A DNA stretch of 64,000 nt from Microcoleus vaginatus HSN003 (GTDB lineage: Bacteria > Cyanobacteriota > Cyanobacteriia > Cyanobacteriales > Microcoleaceae), in assembly GCF_022701255.1 (NCBI RefSeq), contig NZ_CP031705.1, forward strand, positions 1,054,001 to 1,118,000. The letters are read 5' to 3'. A program made the translations under genes and the position numbers. A model generated the notes under the pieces. That model was not told the origin of the DNA and did not search any database. It saw nothing but the letters and a program-made list of their open reading frames with translations. How positions within the stretch are numbered: position 1 is the first letter of the stretch; every line of letters starts with the position of its first letter. This document shows positions 1 to 7,594 of this stretch, in pieces.

Positions 1-1
1 G

Positions 2-247
2 TGGCGGGCTTTGAACCAGGCGGCGCGGGAAGTGCTGCTAGCTCAATCTTCTGACTGGGCATTTATCATGCGTACAGGGACGATGGTGCCCTATGCAGTG
101 CGGCGGACTCGATCGCACTTAATGCGCTTTCACAAGCTTTACGATGAAGTGAAAGAAGGGAAAGTTGATTCGGGTTGGTTGGAGAAGGTTGAGGAGATTG
201 ATAATATTTTCCCTGAAATTAACTATCGCGTTTATCGATCGCTTTAA
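2..247 (+). CDS. GH57-family 1,4-alpha-glucan branching enzyme type protein, C-terminal fragment
   Basis: This is the 3' end of a gene that starts before the window; the frame is open from base 2 and ends with TAA at 245-247. The visible 81 residues include the stretch LLAQSSDWAFIMRTGTMVPY followed by a helix rich in Arg and His. I recognise this as the C-terminal helical part of cyanobacterial glycoside hydrolase family 57 proteins of the DUF1957 type, which form alpha-1,6 branches in glycogen. The catalytic barrel lies outside the window, so activity cannot be judged here. A strong hairpin follows at 264-304. The family assignment is from memory of the conserved C-terminus. Confidence 0.75.
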   Translation, partial: WRALNQAAREVLLAQSSDWAFIMRTGTMVPYAVRRTRSHLMRFHKLYDEVKEGKVDSGWLEKVEEIDNIFPEINYRVYRSL

Positions 248-463
248 GTCTCGTTTCCCCTTTCATCCTGTCCCCCCAGCCCTGCTTAAGGGAGGGACAG
301 GATGTTAATTAAAATTAGAGGTGATGGGGCGATCGCCATGAGTGGAATGAGAAGGGCGATCTTTGGTTGAGAATGTGAGTGCGATCGCATTTTTGGTCTG
401 GAAAGGTCGATCGCACTTTATGTCTTTTTCTCAACGGGCAGGCGCTCCCCTTTTTGGTATGGA
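248..463. repeat. Intergenic stretch with hairpin and 23-bp direct repeat
   Basis: Apart from the hairpin at 264-304, this stretch holds two imperfect direct copies of a sequence containing TTTTTGGTNTGGAAAGGTCG, near 388-412 and 449-473, each with an attached HIP1-like GATCGC. No credible gene is seen. The repeats run into the broken gene that follows. Confidence 0.5.
264..304 (+). terminator. Hairpin downstream of the GH57 gene
   Basis: Perfect 11-bp arms CATCCTGTCCC (264-274) and GGGACAGGATG (294-304) enclose a 19-base loop, 16 bp after the GH57 stop codon. An AT-rich stretch follows, but not a clean U-tract. It is probably a transcription terminator or an mRNA-stabilising hairpin. Confidence 0.5.
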
Positions 464-1012
464 AAGGTCGATCGCCAAGGCCAGCAAATAGCCAGCGAAT
501 TAGAAAGAAAGCTTTCAGACTTCCCTCAAATAGAAACGGAACCAAATCGAGAAATTTAACTCGCGAAGTTAAAGCAATTGTTAGTTGAAATCCGAAGCCA
601 AGTATTTGATTGTGCTAAAGAATTGCAGCAGTTGCGAGGATACAGCAATACTGTTGATATTAATGCGGAAAATTATTATATCGAAAGTTATGCTAAAATT
701 CAACGTTTGTCCATTAAAGGCGACAATCTGGTGTTTTTGCCGAAGTTCCGGAGTTTGCGATCGCGCAAATATCAAAGCCAAATTGAAAAATACTTAAACT
801 ACCTGATTGCTAATCAAGATTTTTTCCCGCAGACAATATCCACAATTCGCGGGATGGTGGAAATCAAACAGGTGGAATTGAACCGGGTACAGGAAGAGAG
901 GGCACGTCAGCGCGATCGCCAACAACTACAATTATACAAGCAAAAGGAACAAGAACAGAAAGATCGCGATCGAGAACAAATGGAAATCGGCAGGAAGAAC
1001 GAAGACAAATAA
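464..1012 (+). pseudogene. Interrupted hypothetical gene with a basic coiled-coil C-terminus
   Basis: One frame looks protein-coding from about 464 to 1012 but has a TAA stop at 557-559. Before the stop it reads as a charged helix (QQIASELERKLSDF); after it, the frame continues with LAKLKQLLVEIRSQVF and runs 150 residues to 1012. The C-terminus is a Gln/Arg/Glu-rich probable coiled coil. The only start after the stop is a weak TTG at 578. Upstream coding sequence is replaced by a direct repeat around the motif TGGAAAGGTCGATCGC (about 388-416 and 449-475). I interpret this as a decaying gene; a shortened but expressed protein starting at 578 is possible. I do not recognise the family. Confidence 0.5.
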
Positions 1013-1043
1013 ACAAAAAACCGGGTTTCTGCTCAAACCCGGT
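1011..1043 (-). terminator. Rho-independent terminator of the radical SAM gene
   Basis: Read on the minus strand, arms ACCGGGTTT and AAACCCGGT (1020-1043) form a 9-bp stem with a 6-base loop, followed by TTTTTTGTTT. It lies about 40 bp after the stop codon of the radical SAM gene and also separates it from the convergent upstream gene remnant. Confidence 0.75.
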
Positions 1044-1080
1044 CGCCACAAAGAAAAGCAATATTAACACTGCTCAAACC

Positions 1081-2154
1081 TCAATTTTTTAATAATTTCA
1101 CCCCCATTTTTACCTTGTCCAAAATCGTCTTTTGCGAGACACAAGTAATCAGACAAAGCTTGCCGCAATTCAAAGTATCGCGGCGGACTTCCTGAGCTTT
1201 TTCGCCGTACCAAATCTCGCGGGCGCTGGCATTTTTCACATTACCAATCACCGGAAACTCATCGCACAATTTCACATCGCCGCGCGTATCAATCCAGTAA
1301 TTCCGCAGTCCAACGCGACAAGGACGAGTTGAATCAGGAGCTTTTTCTTCGGCAAAGTGAGGAATCATCAATCGCAACACTTCATCGCTGTTCATAATCG
1401 GAGCACCGTTATGCTTCATTTCAATTAGGCGCTCGATTACCTGTGAAAATTCCTCCATGTCTTCTTTTTCAATCCACAATTCCTCGTATGTTTCTGGCGT
1501 CCAGCGGTTGACGGGTTGGAAGTTCACCGTCGTCGCCCCAATTCCCTGAGCCCAGGTGACTATTTCCGGGAGGTGGCGGAAATTGAGTCGGTTCATCGTC
1601 GGTTTGACGTTGATGGGAAATAGGACGTTCTGTTTTTCTTGTTCTTCGCGCAGATAACCGATTCCTTTAGAAAGTCTGTCGAACAATCCCGGTTGACCTC
1701 GCAAATAATCGTGCAGTTCTGCATTCGGCCCGTCAACTGACATATTCACATTAAAAGGACGAGCAGCGACAGTTTTGGCTGCGTTTTCTCTGGTCATGCA
1801 ATAGCCGTTTGTGGTGACGCCGGCGTGAATGCCATTTTTATTCGCAAAGGCCAGTAAGTCGAGAAAACCTTTTTTAATATAAGGTTCGCCGCCGCTAAAG
1901 TTGATTGAAAATTCGCCCACAAATTCTTTGACGCTCAAGAGGGCATTTTGCCATTCTTCGATCGTCATTTCGTCTTTATATTCTTTGAGCCGCCAATACT
2001 CGCACTGCCGGCATTTAACATTGCAGCGCTCGTTGACAATCCCATAAAAAGTGACTGGGCTTGTAATGTCGTATCCTGTATTGATCCGCAGCGATTCGGC
2101 TACTGCACTCTTGGTGTGCTTGACGCCCAGTCTCGATAAAGTTAAAGCATCCAT
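1081..2154 (-). CDS. Radical SAM protein with SPASM-like C-terminal cysteines
   Basis: The 357-residue protein has the radical SAM cluster motif CNVKCRQC (C44, C48, C51), which binds the catalytic 4Fe-4S cluster, and the SAM-binding FSGGEP motif near residues 86-91. Its C-terminal third carries further cysteines (TRPC, KLCDEF, NCGKLCLITC) spaced like a SPASM/twitch auxiliary-cluster domain. Such proteins use the 5'-deoxyadenosyl radical for peptide or small-molecule modification; the substrate cannot be told from sequence. No precursor peptide gene is seen nearby. It is monocistronic with its own terminator. ATG at 2154 is the first start in frame. Confidence 0.85.
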   Translation of the reverse strand: MDALTLSRLGVKHTKSAVAESLRINTGYDITSPVTFYGIVNERCNVKCRQCEYWRLKEYKDEMTIEEWQNALLSVKEFVGEFSINFSGGEPYIKKGFLDLLAFANKNGIHAGVTTNGYCMTRENAAKTVAARPFNVNMSVDGPNAELHDYLRGQPGLFDRLSKGIGYLREEQEKQNVLFPINVKPTMNRLNFRHLPEIVTWAQGIGATTVNFQPVNRWTPETYEELWIEKEDMEEFSQVIERLIEMKHNGAPIMNSDEVLRLMIPHFAEEKAPDSTRPCRVGLRNYWIDTRGDVKLCDEFPVIGNVKNASAREIWYGEKAQEVRRDTLNCGKLCLITCVSQKTILDKVKMGVKLLKN

Positions 2155-2602
2155 GTCTTTTTTTCCTTACCTGTTGTTAGTTAAGTCAATTTCTCGCACC
2201 CTCTTTTGTAGATGTAATTACCCATTGCTGATTACGTACTCCTTTTGAGTACGTATGCCCCATCCTAAGTGTTCCGTTTGGGTATGGCTAGATGTTTTTG
2301 AAATATTTATAAGTTTAAGACTTGTAACTTATTAGTATTTCCAATCTGTCCAGCGATTTTTTGTGTTGAAACATGAACCCTGCTTAATAATTGCCAAAAT
2401 TTATGGGTTTAATATTGGAATTAAATTAATATTCGTAACTTTTATTTAAATATTGTTAAATAACTTAATGACTTTTGTGAATAAAACTCCTTAAGTAAGC
2501 GGTATCAATAATTTAAAGTTATAGTTAAATGAGCAGCCTGTACAGCAGTTAACTTCACACAACCTTTAAAATATGGGAATTTAAGTATTTACACGGCAAA
2601 AA
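2155..2602. promoter_or_regulatory. Divergent intergenic region with a 9-bp inverted repeat
   Basis: This 448-bp AT-rich spacer separates the radical SAM gene (minus) from the ABC permease (plus), so both promoters should lie here. A perfect inverted repeat TACGTACTC-N5-GAGTACGTA occupies 2233-2255, about 80 bp upstream of the radical SAM start. It could be an operator or a hairpin. No convincing -35/-10 pair was identified. Confidence 0.4.
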
Positions 2603-3397
2603 ATGGCTATAAACATGGGACGATATTTCCACGTAGTGAAATTGTTCTGGGGTGCGGCGATCGCAGCGGAACTAGAATACCGCATCAACTTTGTCCTCGC
2701 GGCTCTCAGTAGCCTCGGAAATCTTGCTGGCAGCTTGTTTGGGCTGTCTTTGTTCTACCGTACCGGCTACAGGTTTTCGGGCTATTCATGGGAAGAGGCT
2801 TTAGTCGTACTCGGTATTTTCACGATTTTGCAGGGGTTTTCGTCAACGTTTCTAGCACCTAATCTCAGCCGTATTGTCGATCGAGTCCAGCAAGGTACTC
2901 TCGATTTCGTACTCCTCAAACCCATCAATTCCCAATTTTGGCTATCTGCAAACACAGTTTCGCCTTGGGGAATCCCAGATTTAATCTTCGGCACCGTATT
3001 GCTGCTGTATGCTGCCAACAAATTGGGAGTAGGAATCGGCAACTATTTTTTAACAGCAATACCGCTGTTATTCGGAACTATTACTCTTTACAGTATATGG
3101 TTTATGTTAGGGGCAACCAGCATTTGGTTTGTCAAAATTTACAACGTTACCGAAGTCCTCAAAGGATTGTTAGAAGCGGGTAGATTTCCAATGGCAGCTT
3201 ATCCTGCTGCTTATCGATTTTTCTTCACTTTCGTAGTTCCCGTTGCCTTCTTGACGACTGTGCCTGCAGAAGCCATGCTGGGGAGAGGTGAAATCGTTTG
3301 GCTCGCAGGGGCGGGAATATTGGCGATCGGGCTTTTATGTTTCTCGCGCTACTTCTGGCAATTTGCACTCCGCTTTTACACTAGCGCTTCCAGCTAG
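2603..3397 (+). CDS. ABC-2 type transporter permease
   Basis: The 264-residue protein is strongly hydrophobic with about six membrane segments and matches the ABC-2 permease group of COG3694/DUF990. The segment around GTLDFVLLKPINSQFW is typical of that group. In cyanobacteria these permeases usually work with a second similar permease and an ATPase encoded elsewhere; neither is adjacent here. The substrate is unknown. The start may be ATG 2603 or ATG 2615; no strong ribosome-binding site distinguishes them. Confidence 0.8.
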   Translation: MAINMGRYFHVVKLFWGAAIAAELEYRINFVLAALSSLGNLAGSLFGLSLFYRTGYRFSGYSWEEALVVLGIFTILQGFSSTFLAPNLSRIVDRVQQGTLDFVLLKPINSQFWLSANTVSPWGIPDLIFGTVLLLYAANKLGVGIGNYFLTAIPLLFGTITLYSIWFMLGATSIWFVKIYNVTEVLKGLLEAGRFPMAAYPAAYRFFFTFVVPVAFLTTVPAEAMLGRGEIVWLAGAGILAIGLLCFSRYFWQFALRFYTSASS

Positions 3398-3622
3398 TTA
3401 AGTAGGTAGGTAAGCTGATGCACATCTAGATTGTCTATTATGTTTGAGAGGGAGAGGATTTGACACCTGGGGAATATAGAAGTGAAATATACATTTTTAA
3501 GGCAAAACAGCTTATCTAAAAAATATTTTTTTCTATTTACTTAGATAGTTAAATAAATGTAATATCTCAACCTATCCTTGAAATGTAAACTGGAAATAAA
3601 CCACGTAAACGAAGGCAAACCA

Positions 3623-4486
3623 ATGAAAAGAAAAAAACTGGGTAACAGTAATTTTACTATCAGCGCGATCGGTCTTGGAGGTATGCCAATGTCCTTAAGC
3701 GGCCGGCCGCCAGAATCGCAATCAATTGCGGTAATTCACCGGGCCCTCGATTTGGGTGTCACCCTAATTGACACCGCAGATTCCTACTGCCAAGATCAAT
3801 CCGACAAACACCACAACGAGCACCTGATTTCTAAAGCTTTGCAACAATACAACGGAGATGTTAGGGCTGTTACTGTGGCCACTAAAGGCGGCTTAATGCG
3901 GCCTCAAGGTGCTTGGACGCGCAACGGCAACCCCCATCATTTACGCAAGACAATTCGGGAAAGTTTTGAAGCATTGGGCGGCAAGGAACCGATCGACCTT
4001 TGGCAATATCACTCGCCCGATCCCGCTTATACCATCGAAGCAGCCCTAGCACCCGCAAAAGAAGCAGTAGAAGCAGGAATGATTCGATTTATTGGAGTTT
4101 CCAACTTTTCTGTAGAGCAAATCAAACGCGCCCGCGATACAGTAGAAATTGTCTCTGTTCAAAATCAGTACAATCCGTGGCACAGACAGCCGGAATCAGA
4201 CGGCGTTCTGGAATATTGCGAAACCGAAAAACTGACATTTTTTCCCTGGAGTCCTTTGGGAGGAAGCCGCCGCGTCACCAGCTTGCAAGATATACCCGCG
4301 ATCGCCAAATTAGCAGCAGAAAAAAACGTTTCAGTTTACTGTATAGTATTAGCTTGGTTGATGGCTCAATCGCCCTGCATCGTTCCGATTCCCGGTGCGA
4401 CCAAAGTATCGAGTATTGAGGACTCTGTGGGGGCGCTCGAAGTTAAATTGACTGACGAGGAATTGCAACAAATTGCCGCAAGTTAA
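3623..4486 (+). CDS. Aldo/keto reductase family oxidoreductase
   Basis: This is an NAD(P)H-dependent reductase of the aldo/keto reductase superfamily, 287 residues. The catalytic tetrad is visible: Asp and Tyr in LIDTADSYC, Lys in VATKGG, and His in WQYHSPDP. The cofactor-binding region near the C-terminus includes VPIPGATK. I place the start at ATG 3623 (MKRKKLG) because GAAGG lies 8 bases upstream and family members begin here; an upstream TTG at 3578 would add 15 unlikely residues. It stands alone, and the physiological substrate is unknown. Confidence 0.9.
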   Translation: MKRKKLGNSNFTISAIGLGGMPMSLSGRPPESQSIAVIHRALDLGVTLIDTADSYCQDQSDKHHNEHLISKALQQYNGDVRAVTVATKGGLMRPQGAWTRNGNPHHLRKTIRESFEALGGKEPIDLWQYHSPDPAYTIEAALAPAKEAVEAGMIRFIGVSNFSVEQIKRARDTVEIVSVQNQYNPWHRQPESDGVLEYCETEKLTFFPWSPLGGSRRVTSLQDIPAIAKLAAEKNVSVYCIVLAWLMAQSPCIVPIPGATKVSSIEDSVGALEVKLTDEELQQIAAS

Positions 4487-4504
4487 GTATATAAGGGCAA
4501 AAAA

Positions 4505-4690
4505 ACAATAAAACAGGCTTTCCGGCCTGTTCCACGAGAACTTTATTGTGGGGTGGGCATCTTGCCCGCCCCTGAAAGTGGGATTTAACTAAGATATTGC
4601 CCCATTCTCAAGAACAGGCAAGATGCCTGTTCCACAAGAAAATTCACTCTTTGTGGAACAGGCCGAAAAGCTTGTTCATAAAAAGCTTAT
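4505..4690. repeat. Palindromic repeats of the GAACAGGC...GCCTGTTC family
   Basis: Three related hairpins follow the reductase: AACAGGC...GCCTGTT near 4513-4532, GAACAGGC-AAGAT-GCCTGTTC at 4612-4632, and a diverged inverted copy near 4655-4680. A GGGTGGGC...GCCC block sits near 4549-4572. A closely related hairpin (GAACGGGC-AAGAT-GCCCGTTC) recurs at 5476-5496. On the minus strand the first hairpin is followed by T-rich sequence and could act as a terminator. Confidence 0.6.
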
Positions 4691-4754
4691 TGAGAATGGT
4701 GCAAGATTTCAGATTTAATGAGTAAAGTTGACATTTTTTGAGGAATTGGGTTTT

Positions 4755-5432
4755 ATGGAAGCTAATCAAGTGAATGCCGATCGAGACGTAGCAATTGAAC
4801 ATCAAAACGTACCTGTCGCCCATGAAGGACTGCACAACTTTTTATACAGTTCCGACTCAGAACACAGCGCCGTTGCTGCAACTCCGGCATTAGAAAATGA
4901 CGGGACGCAAATAATGGCGATCGATACATGGCGCGATTTGGCAACTAACGCGAAAGTCGCCGGCGTTTACGCTGTAATGGACACTTCCCGCAACACTCAG
5001 TTTATCGGTTATTCGCGAAATATCCTGCTTTCAATCAACGGCCATATCGCCCAAAATGGTGTCGAAAATTGTGCTTTTCTGCGCGTGCAAACTTTCAAAT
5101 TCCCGAAGCGGGAAGAAATGGAAAGTTTGCGCGATATGTGGATAGCCGAACTCGGCAGCATTCCGCCTGGAAACGCTGCAGACAGCGAAATGTGGGCGGC
5201 TACGGTAGGCCAAGCAGCCCGCGCTGCTATGTCTGCTGAGGAACAAAAAGCTTATGAGGAAAAGAAGCTGAAATTACGCAAAGCAATGGCCGATTCCACT
5301 CTTACCAAAGAGTTAGAAACCGCCGTCCAAAGTGACGGCGAACGCGCTAAGGATTTGGAAGCTGCTGTTAATAATGATGACTGGAGTGCGGTGATTCAAT
5401 CGCAAACCCAGGAAACAAAATCCGGTTCCTAA
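4755..5432 (+). CDS. GIY-YIG nuclease family protein
   Basis: The 225-residue protein carries a GIY-YIG-like core: AGVYAVMD (the GIY strand) followed by TQFIGYSRN (the YIG strand) at about residues 73-95. An acidic N-terminal region precedes it, and a charged helical tail rich in Glu, Lys and Ala follows. GIY-YIG domains cut DNA, but I could not confirm all catalytic residues, so catalysis is uncertain. ATG 4755 is preferred because GAGGA lies about 11 bases upstream; an in-frame TTG at 4728 is possible. Similar proteins are widespread in cyanobacteria and poorly characterised. Confidence 0.75.
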   Translation: MEANQVNADRDVAIEHQNVPVAHEGLHNFLYSSDSEHSAVAATPALENDGTQIMAIDTWRDLATNAKVAGVYAVMDTSRNTQFIGYSRNILLSINGHIAQNGVENCAFLRVQTFKFPKREEMESLRDMWIAELGSIPPGNAADSEMWAATVGQAARAAMSAEEQKAYEEKKLKLRKAMADSTLTKELETAVQSDGERAKDLEAAVNNDDWSAVIQSQTQETKSGS

Positions 5433-5475
5433 ATCTGAAAAATGTTTGTAGTGCTGATATCTTGTACTATTTTTA

Positions 5476-5496
5476 GAACGGGCAAGATGCCCGTTC
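5476..5496. repeat. Palindrome GAACGGGC-AAGAT-GCCCGTTC
   Basis: A perfect 8-bp stem with the loop AAGAT. It belongs to the same dispersed family as the hairpins at 4612-4632 and is followed by the same TTATTGTGGGGTGGGC block, into which the element at 5536-5659 appears inserted. Confidence 0.6.
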
Positions 5497-5535
5497 CACA
5501 ATACATTAAGTTTATTGTGGGGTGGGCTTCTAGCC

Positions 5536-5659
5536 GGGAGCATCTCATATTTGTAAAAACACTTCTTCTTGCTGCTTCCTTCTTCCTCTTTCCTCCTGAC
5601 TCCTGACTCCTGGCTCCTAACTCCAATTTCTAGATTGGCTGCAAAAGTGAGATGCTCCC
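5536..5659. mobile_element. MITE-like element, copy 1 (124 bp)
   Basis: The element is bounded by the perfect 12-bp inverted repeat GGGAGCATCTCA / TGAGATGCTCCC. Its interior contains TTTGTAAAAACACTTCTTCT and CTCCTGA-type heptad repeats. The same sequence occurs in reverse complement at 48739-48869. It carries no coding capacity. No clear target duplication is visible around this copy. Confidence 0.7.
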
Positions 5660-5710
5660 CTCCTATCCCGCCCAAAAGACTCACTATTAATCCTCAACAA
5701 CTGATCGGGA

Positions 5711-6559
5711 TTAATGACTAATTTTTCGTTCTTTAATTAAAGTCAAACTCACCCATTCACCCCGCTCATTGTAACTGCGAATCATCCGAAACCGCAAGTC
5801 AGGTTCTACCAACCAACCAGCCTCAAAAAATAGAGGTTTTCTCAATTCAATCTTGACAGGTAAAGTGCAAGAACCGCCGTCAGGAAGCAGCACAACTTGC
5901 ACGGGCGAAGCACCTTCGTTAAAGTGCAGAACTGAACCGTCAATGGTGGCGCTAGAACTGATAACAGTAGCATTACGGCCAAAAGTAATTTTTTGAATTA
6001 TGCGATCGCCACTTTCCAAATGCAATTGTAAATTGGTAGAATAGGAATCAGGAGAACGGGAATCTGGATACATTGTCACCGCCTCGCCCTGCCATTCTCC
6101 CAGCAAAGCCTCAACAGTTAAAGGCGGACGTTCGGGGACATTTTTATCAAGCTGCTTTTCCCGAATTAAGGTAAGTTTGGATAAATTGCCGTCGGTATTG
6201 TATATCACAGGGAAGCGCAACCGACGATAATTGTAGATAAAACCAAACTCAGCACCGCACTCAGAAAAAGGGGCTAGTTGAATAGTACCCTGAGAAAAAG
6301 CTCCATTCTCAAAAAATAGGATATCTCGTCCCAAAGCTTGATATTCTCGAACAAGTTCGCTGACTTCCGGTTCGCCGACACCGCTAGGATTTGGGGAAAA
6401 GCGACGGAGTTTCAAGCGCACAGTTTTGTTGTCATTGAAACCTTCAAGAGAAATAATGCTAGGAGTATCTTGAAGTACCTCTCCTCGCGGCGATAACTGG
6501 GTAAAGGAACCGTGCCATTCTCCCAAGTTTTGCAGAAAGTTTTCCCATTGTGATACCAT
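5711..6559 (-). CDS. DUF3598 family protein
   Basis: A 282-residue soluble protein of the cyanobacterial DUF3598 type, recognised from the N-terminus WENFLQNLGEWHGSFTQLSP, which recurs in the second half as LLGEWQGEAVTMYPDS. The two half-repeats suggest a duplicated lipocalin-like barrel. No signal peptide or membrane segment is seen. The function is not established. It is divergent from the downstream SAM hydrolase gene with only 18 bp between the starts, so the promoters must overlap. Confidence 0.75.
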   Translation of the reverse strand: MVSQWENFLQNLGEWHGSFTQLSPRGEVLQDTPSIISLEGFNDNKTVRLKLRRFSPNPSGVGEPEVSELVREYQALGRDILFFENGAFSQGTIQLAPFSECGAEFGFIYNYRRLRFPVIYNTDGNLSKLTLIREKQLDKNVPERPPLTVEALLGEWQGEAVTMYPDSRSPDSYSTNLQLHLESGDRIIQKITFGRNATVISSSATIDGSVLHFNEGASPVQVVLLPDGGSCTLPVKIELRKPLFFEAGWLVEPDLRFRMIRSYNERGEWVSLTLIKERKISH

Positions 6560-6577
6560 ATTCTTACCTGTGGATAT

Positions 6578-7387
6578 ATGTCTAAAAATAGAATTATAAC
6601 TCTGCTTACTGATTTTGGATTAAGCGATGTTTATGTGGGAGTGATGAAAGGTGCGATCGCCCAAATTAACCCGCAGTTAAAAGTTATTGACATTACGCAC
6701 CAAATACCATCTCAAAATATTGCGGCCGCGAGGTTTTGTTTGATGACTGCTTTTGCTTATTTTCCGCCGGAAACCGTACACGTTGCTGTCGTCGATCCGG
6801 GGGTGGGAAGCAAGAGACGCGGAGTTGCGATTCAATGTGCTAATTGCTTTCTTGTCGGGCCGGATAACGGGTTGTTTAGCGGGGTGTTGAGCCGGGAAAG
6901 TGCGATCGCCTCTGTCGAACTCACGAATTCTCAATACTGGCGAGATCCTCAACCCAGCAGCACTTTTCACGGTCGCGATATTTTCGCTGCTGCGGGCGCT
7001 CACTTGGCGAACGGGGTGGCTTTGGAAGAGTTGGGGGAGGATCTCGACCCTGCAAGTTTAGCCGAGTTAGAGATACCAACTTGTGCCGTTACAGCCACAG
7101 GTGCAGCAGGCTGCATTCAATATGTCGATCGCTTCGGCAATCTAATTACTAATATCCCCAATAATTGCATTATAGGTAACAATTGGTCATTGACAATTAG
7201 CAATAGTTCTGATGCAATTCGCATCCCCCGCGGTAAAACCTACAGCGACAGCGAACCGGGCGATTTAATTGCCATAACTGGTTCTGACGGTTGGCTAGAA
7301 ATTGCCGTTAATGGCGGCAGCGCTCAATCAGTATTAAAATTGGAATGCGGAGCGATCGTGCAATTGCTTTTTGAAACTAACAATTAA
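6578..7387 (+). CDS. S-adenosyl-L-methionine hydrolase (adenosine-forming), DUF62 family
   Basis: The 269-residue protein belongs to the SAM hydroxide adenosyltransferase/fluorinase-chlorinase family. Visible motifs are the N-terminal LLTDFGLSDVYVGVMKG, the VVDPGVGSKRR segment, GPDNGLFS, and DRFGNLITNIP at the C-terminal domain. Housekeeping members split SAM into adenosine and methionine using water; halogenases are rare members and nothing here indicates halide use. ATG 6578 is chosen as first in frame. It shares an 18-bp divergent spacer with the DUF3598 gene. Confidence 0.85.
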   Translation: MSKNRIITLLTDFGLSDVYVGVMKGAIAQINPQLKVIDITHQIPSQNIAAARFCLMTAFAYFPPETVHVAVVDPGVGSKRRGVAIQCANCFLVGPDNGLFSGVLSRESAIASVELTNSQYWRDPQPSSTFHGRDIFAAAGAHLANGVALEELGEDLDPASLAELEIPTCAVTATGAAGCIQYVDRFGNLITNIPNNCIIGNNWSLTISNSSDAIRIPRGKTYSDSEPGDLIAITGSDGWLEIAVNGGSAQSVLKLECGAIVQLLFETNN

Positions 7388-7391
7388 ATAG

Positions 7392-7495
7392 GACTTACGC
7401 ATGGATACTCAGAAACCGGGTTTTTTACGAAAATACTTTGTTGGAATCAGGAGATTCCGTAAAGAACCCAGTTTCTTTGGCGGAGTGCGTAAGTC
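7392..7495. mobile_element. 104-bp palindromic element, copy 1
   Basis: Bounded by the perfect 10-bp inverted repeat GACTTACGCA / TGCGTAAGTC. Inside are two further inverted blocks, CAGAAACCGGGTTTTTTACG and an AACCCAGTTTCTTT copy, so the whole element can fold on itself. A near-identical element of 103 bp lies at 10341-10443 on the other side of leuS. It has no coding capacity. Confidence 0.7.
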
Positions 7496-7555
7496 ATAGT
7501 CGGGAATTTTTTAGATTACTCATTTTTGGACGGGCTAATTCTTAAATGCAAGTAT

Positions 7556-7587
7556 TAAAAACCCGGTTTATTCAATAAACCGGGTTT
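7556..7587 (-). terminator. Terminator of leuS
   Basis: On the minus strand, GAAACCCGGTTTATT pairs with AATAAACCGGG and is followed by TTTTT, 8 bp after the leuS stop. The stem uses the same AAACCCGG core that recurs throughout the window. Confidence 0.75.
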
Positions 7588-7594
7588 CTCATCT

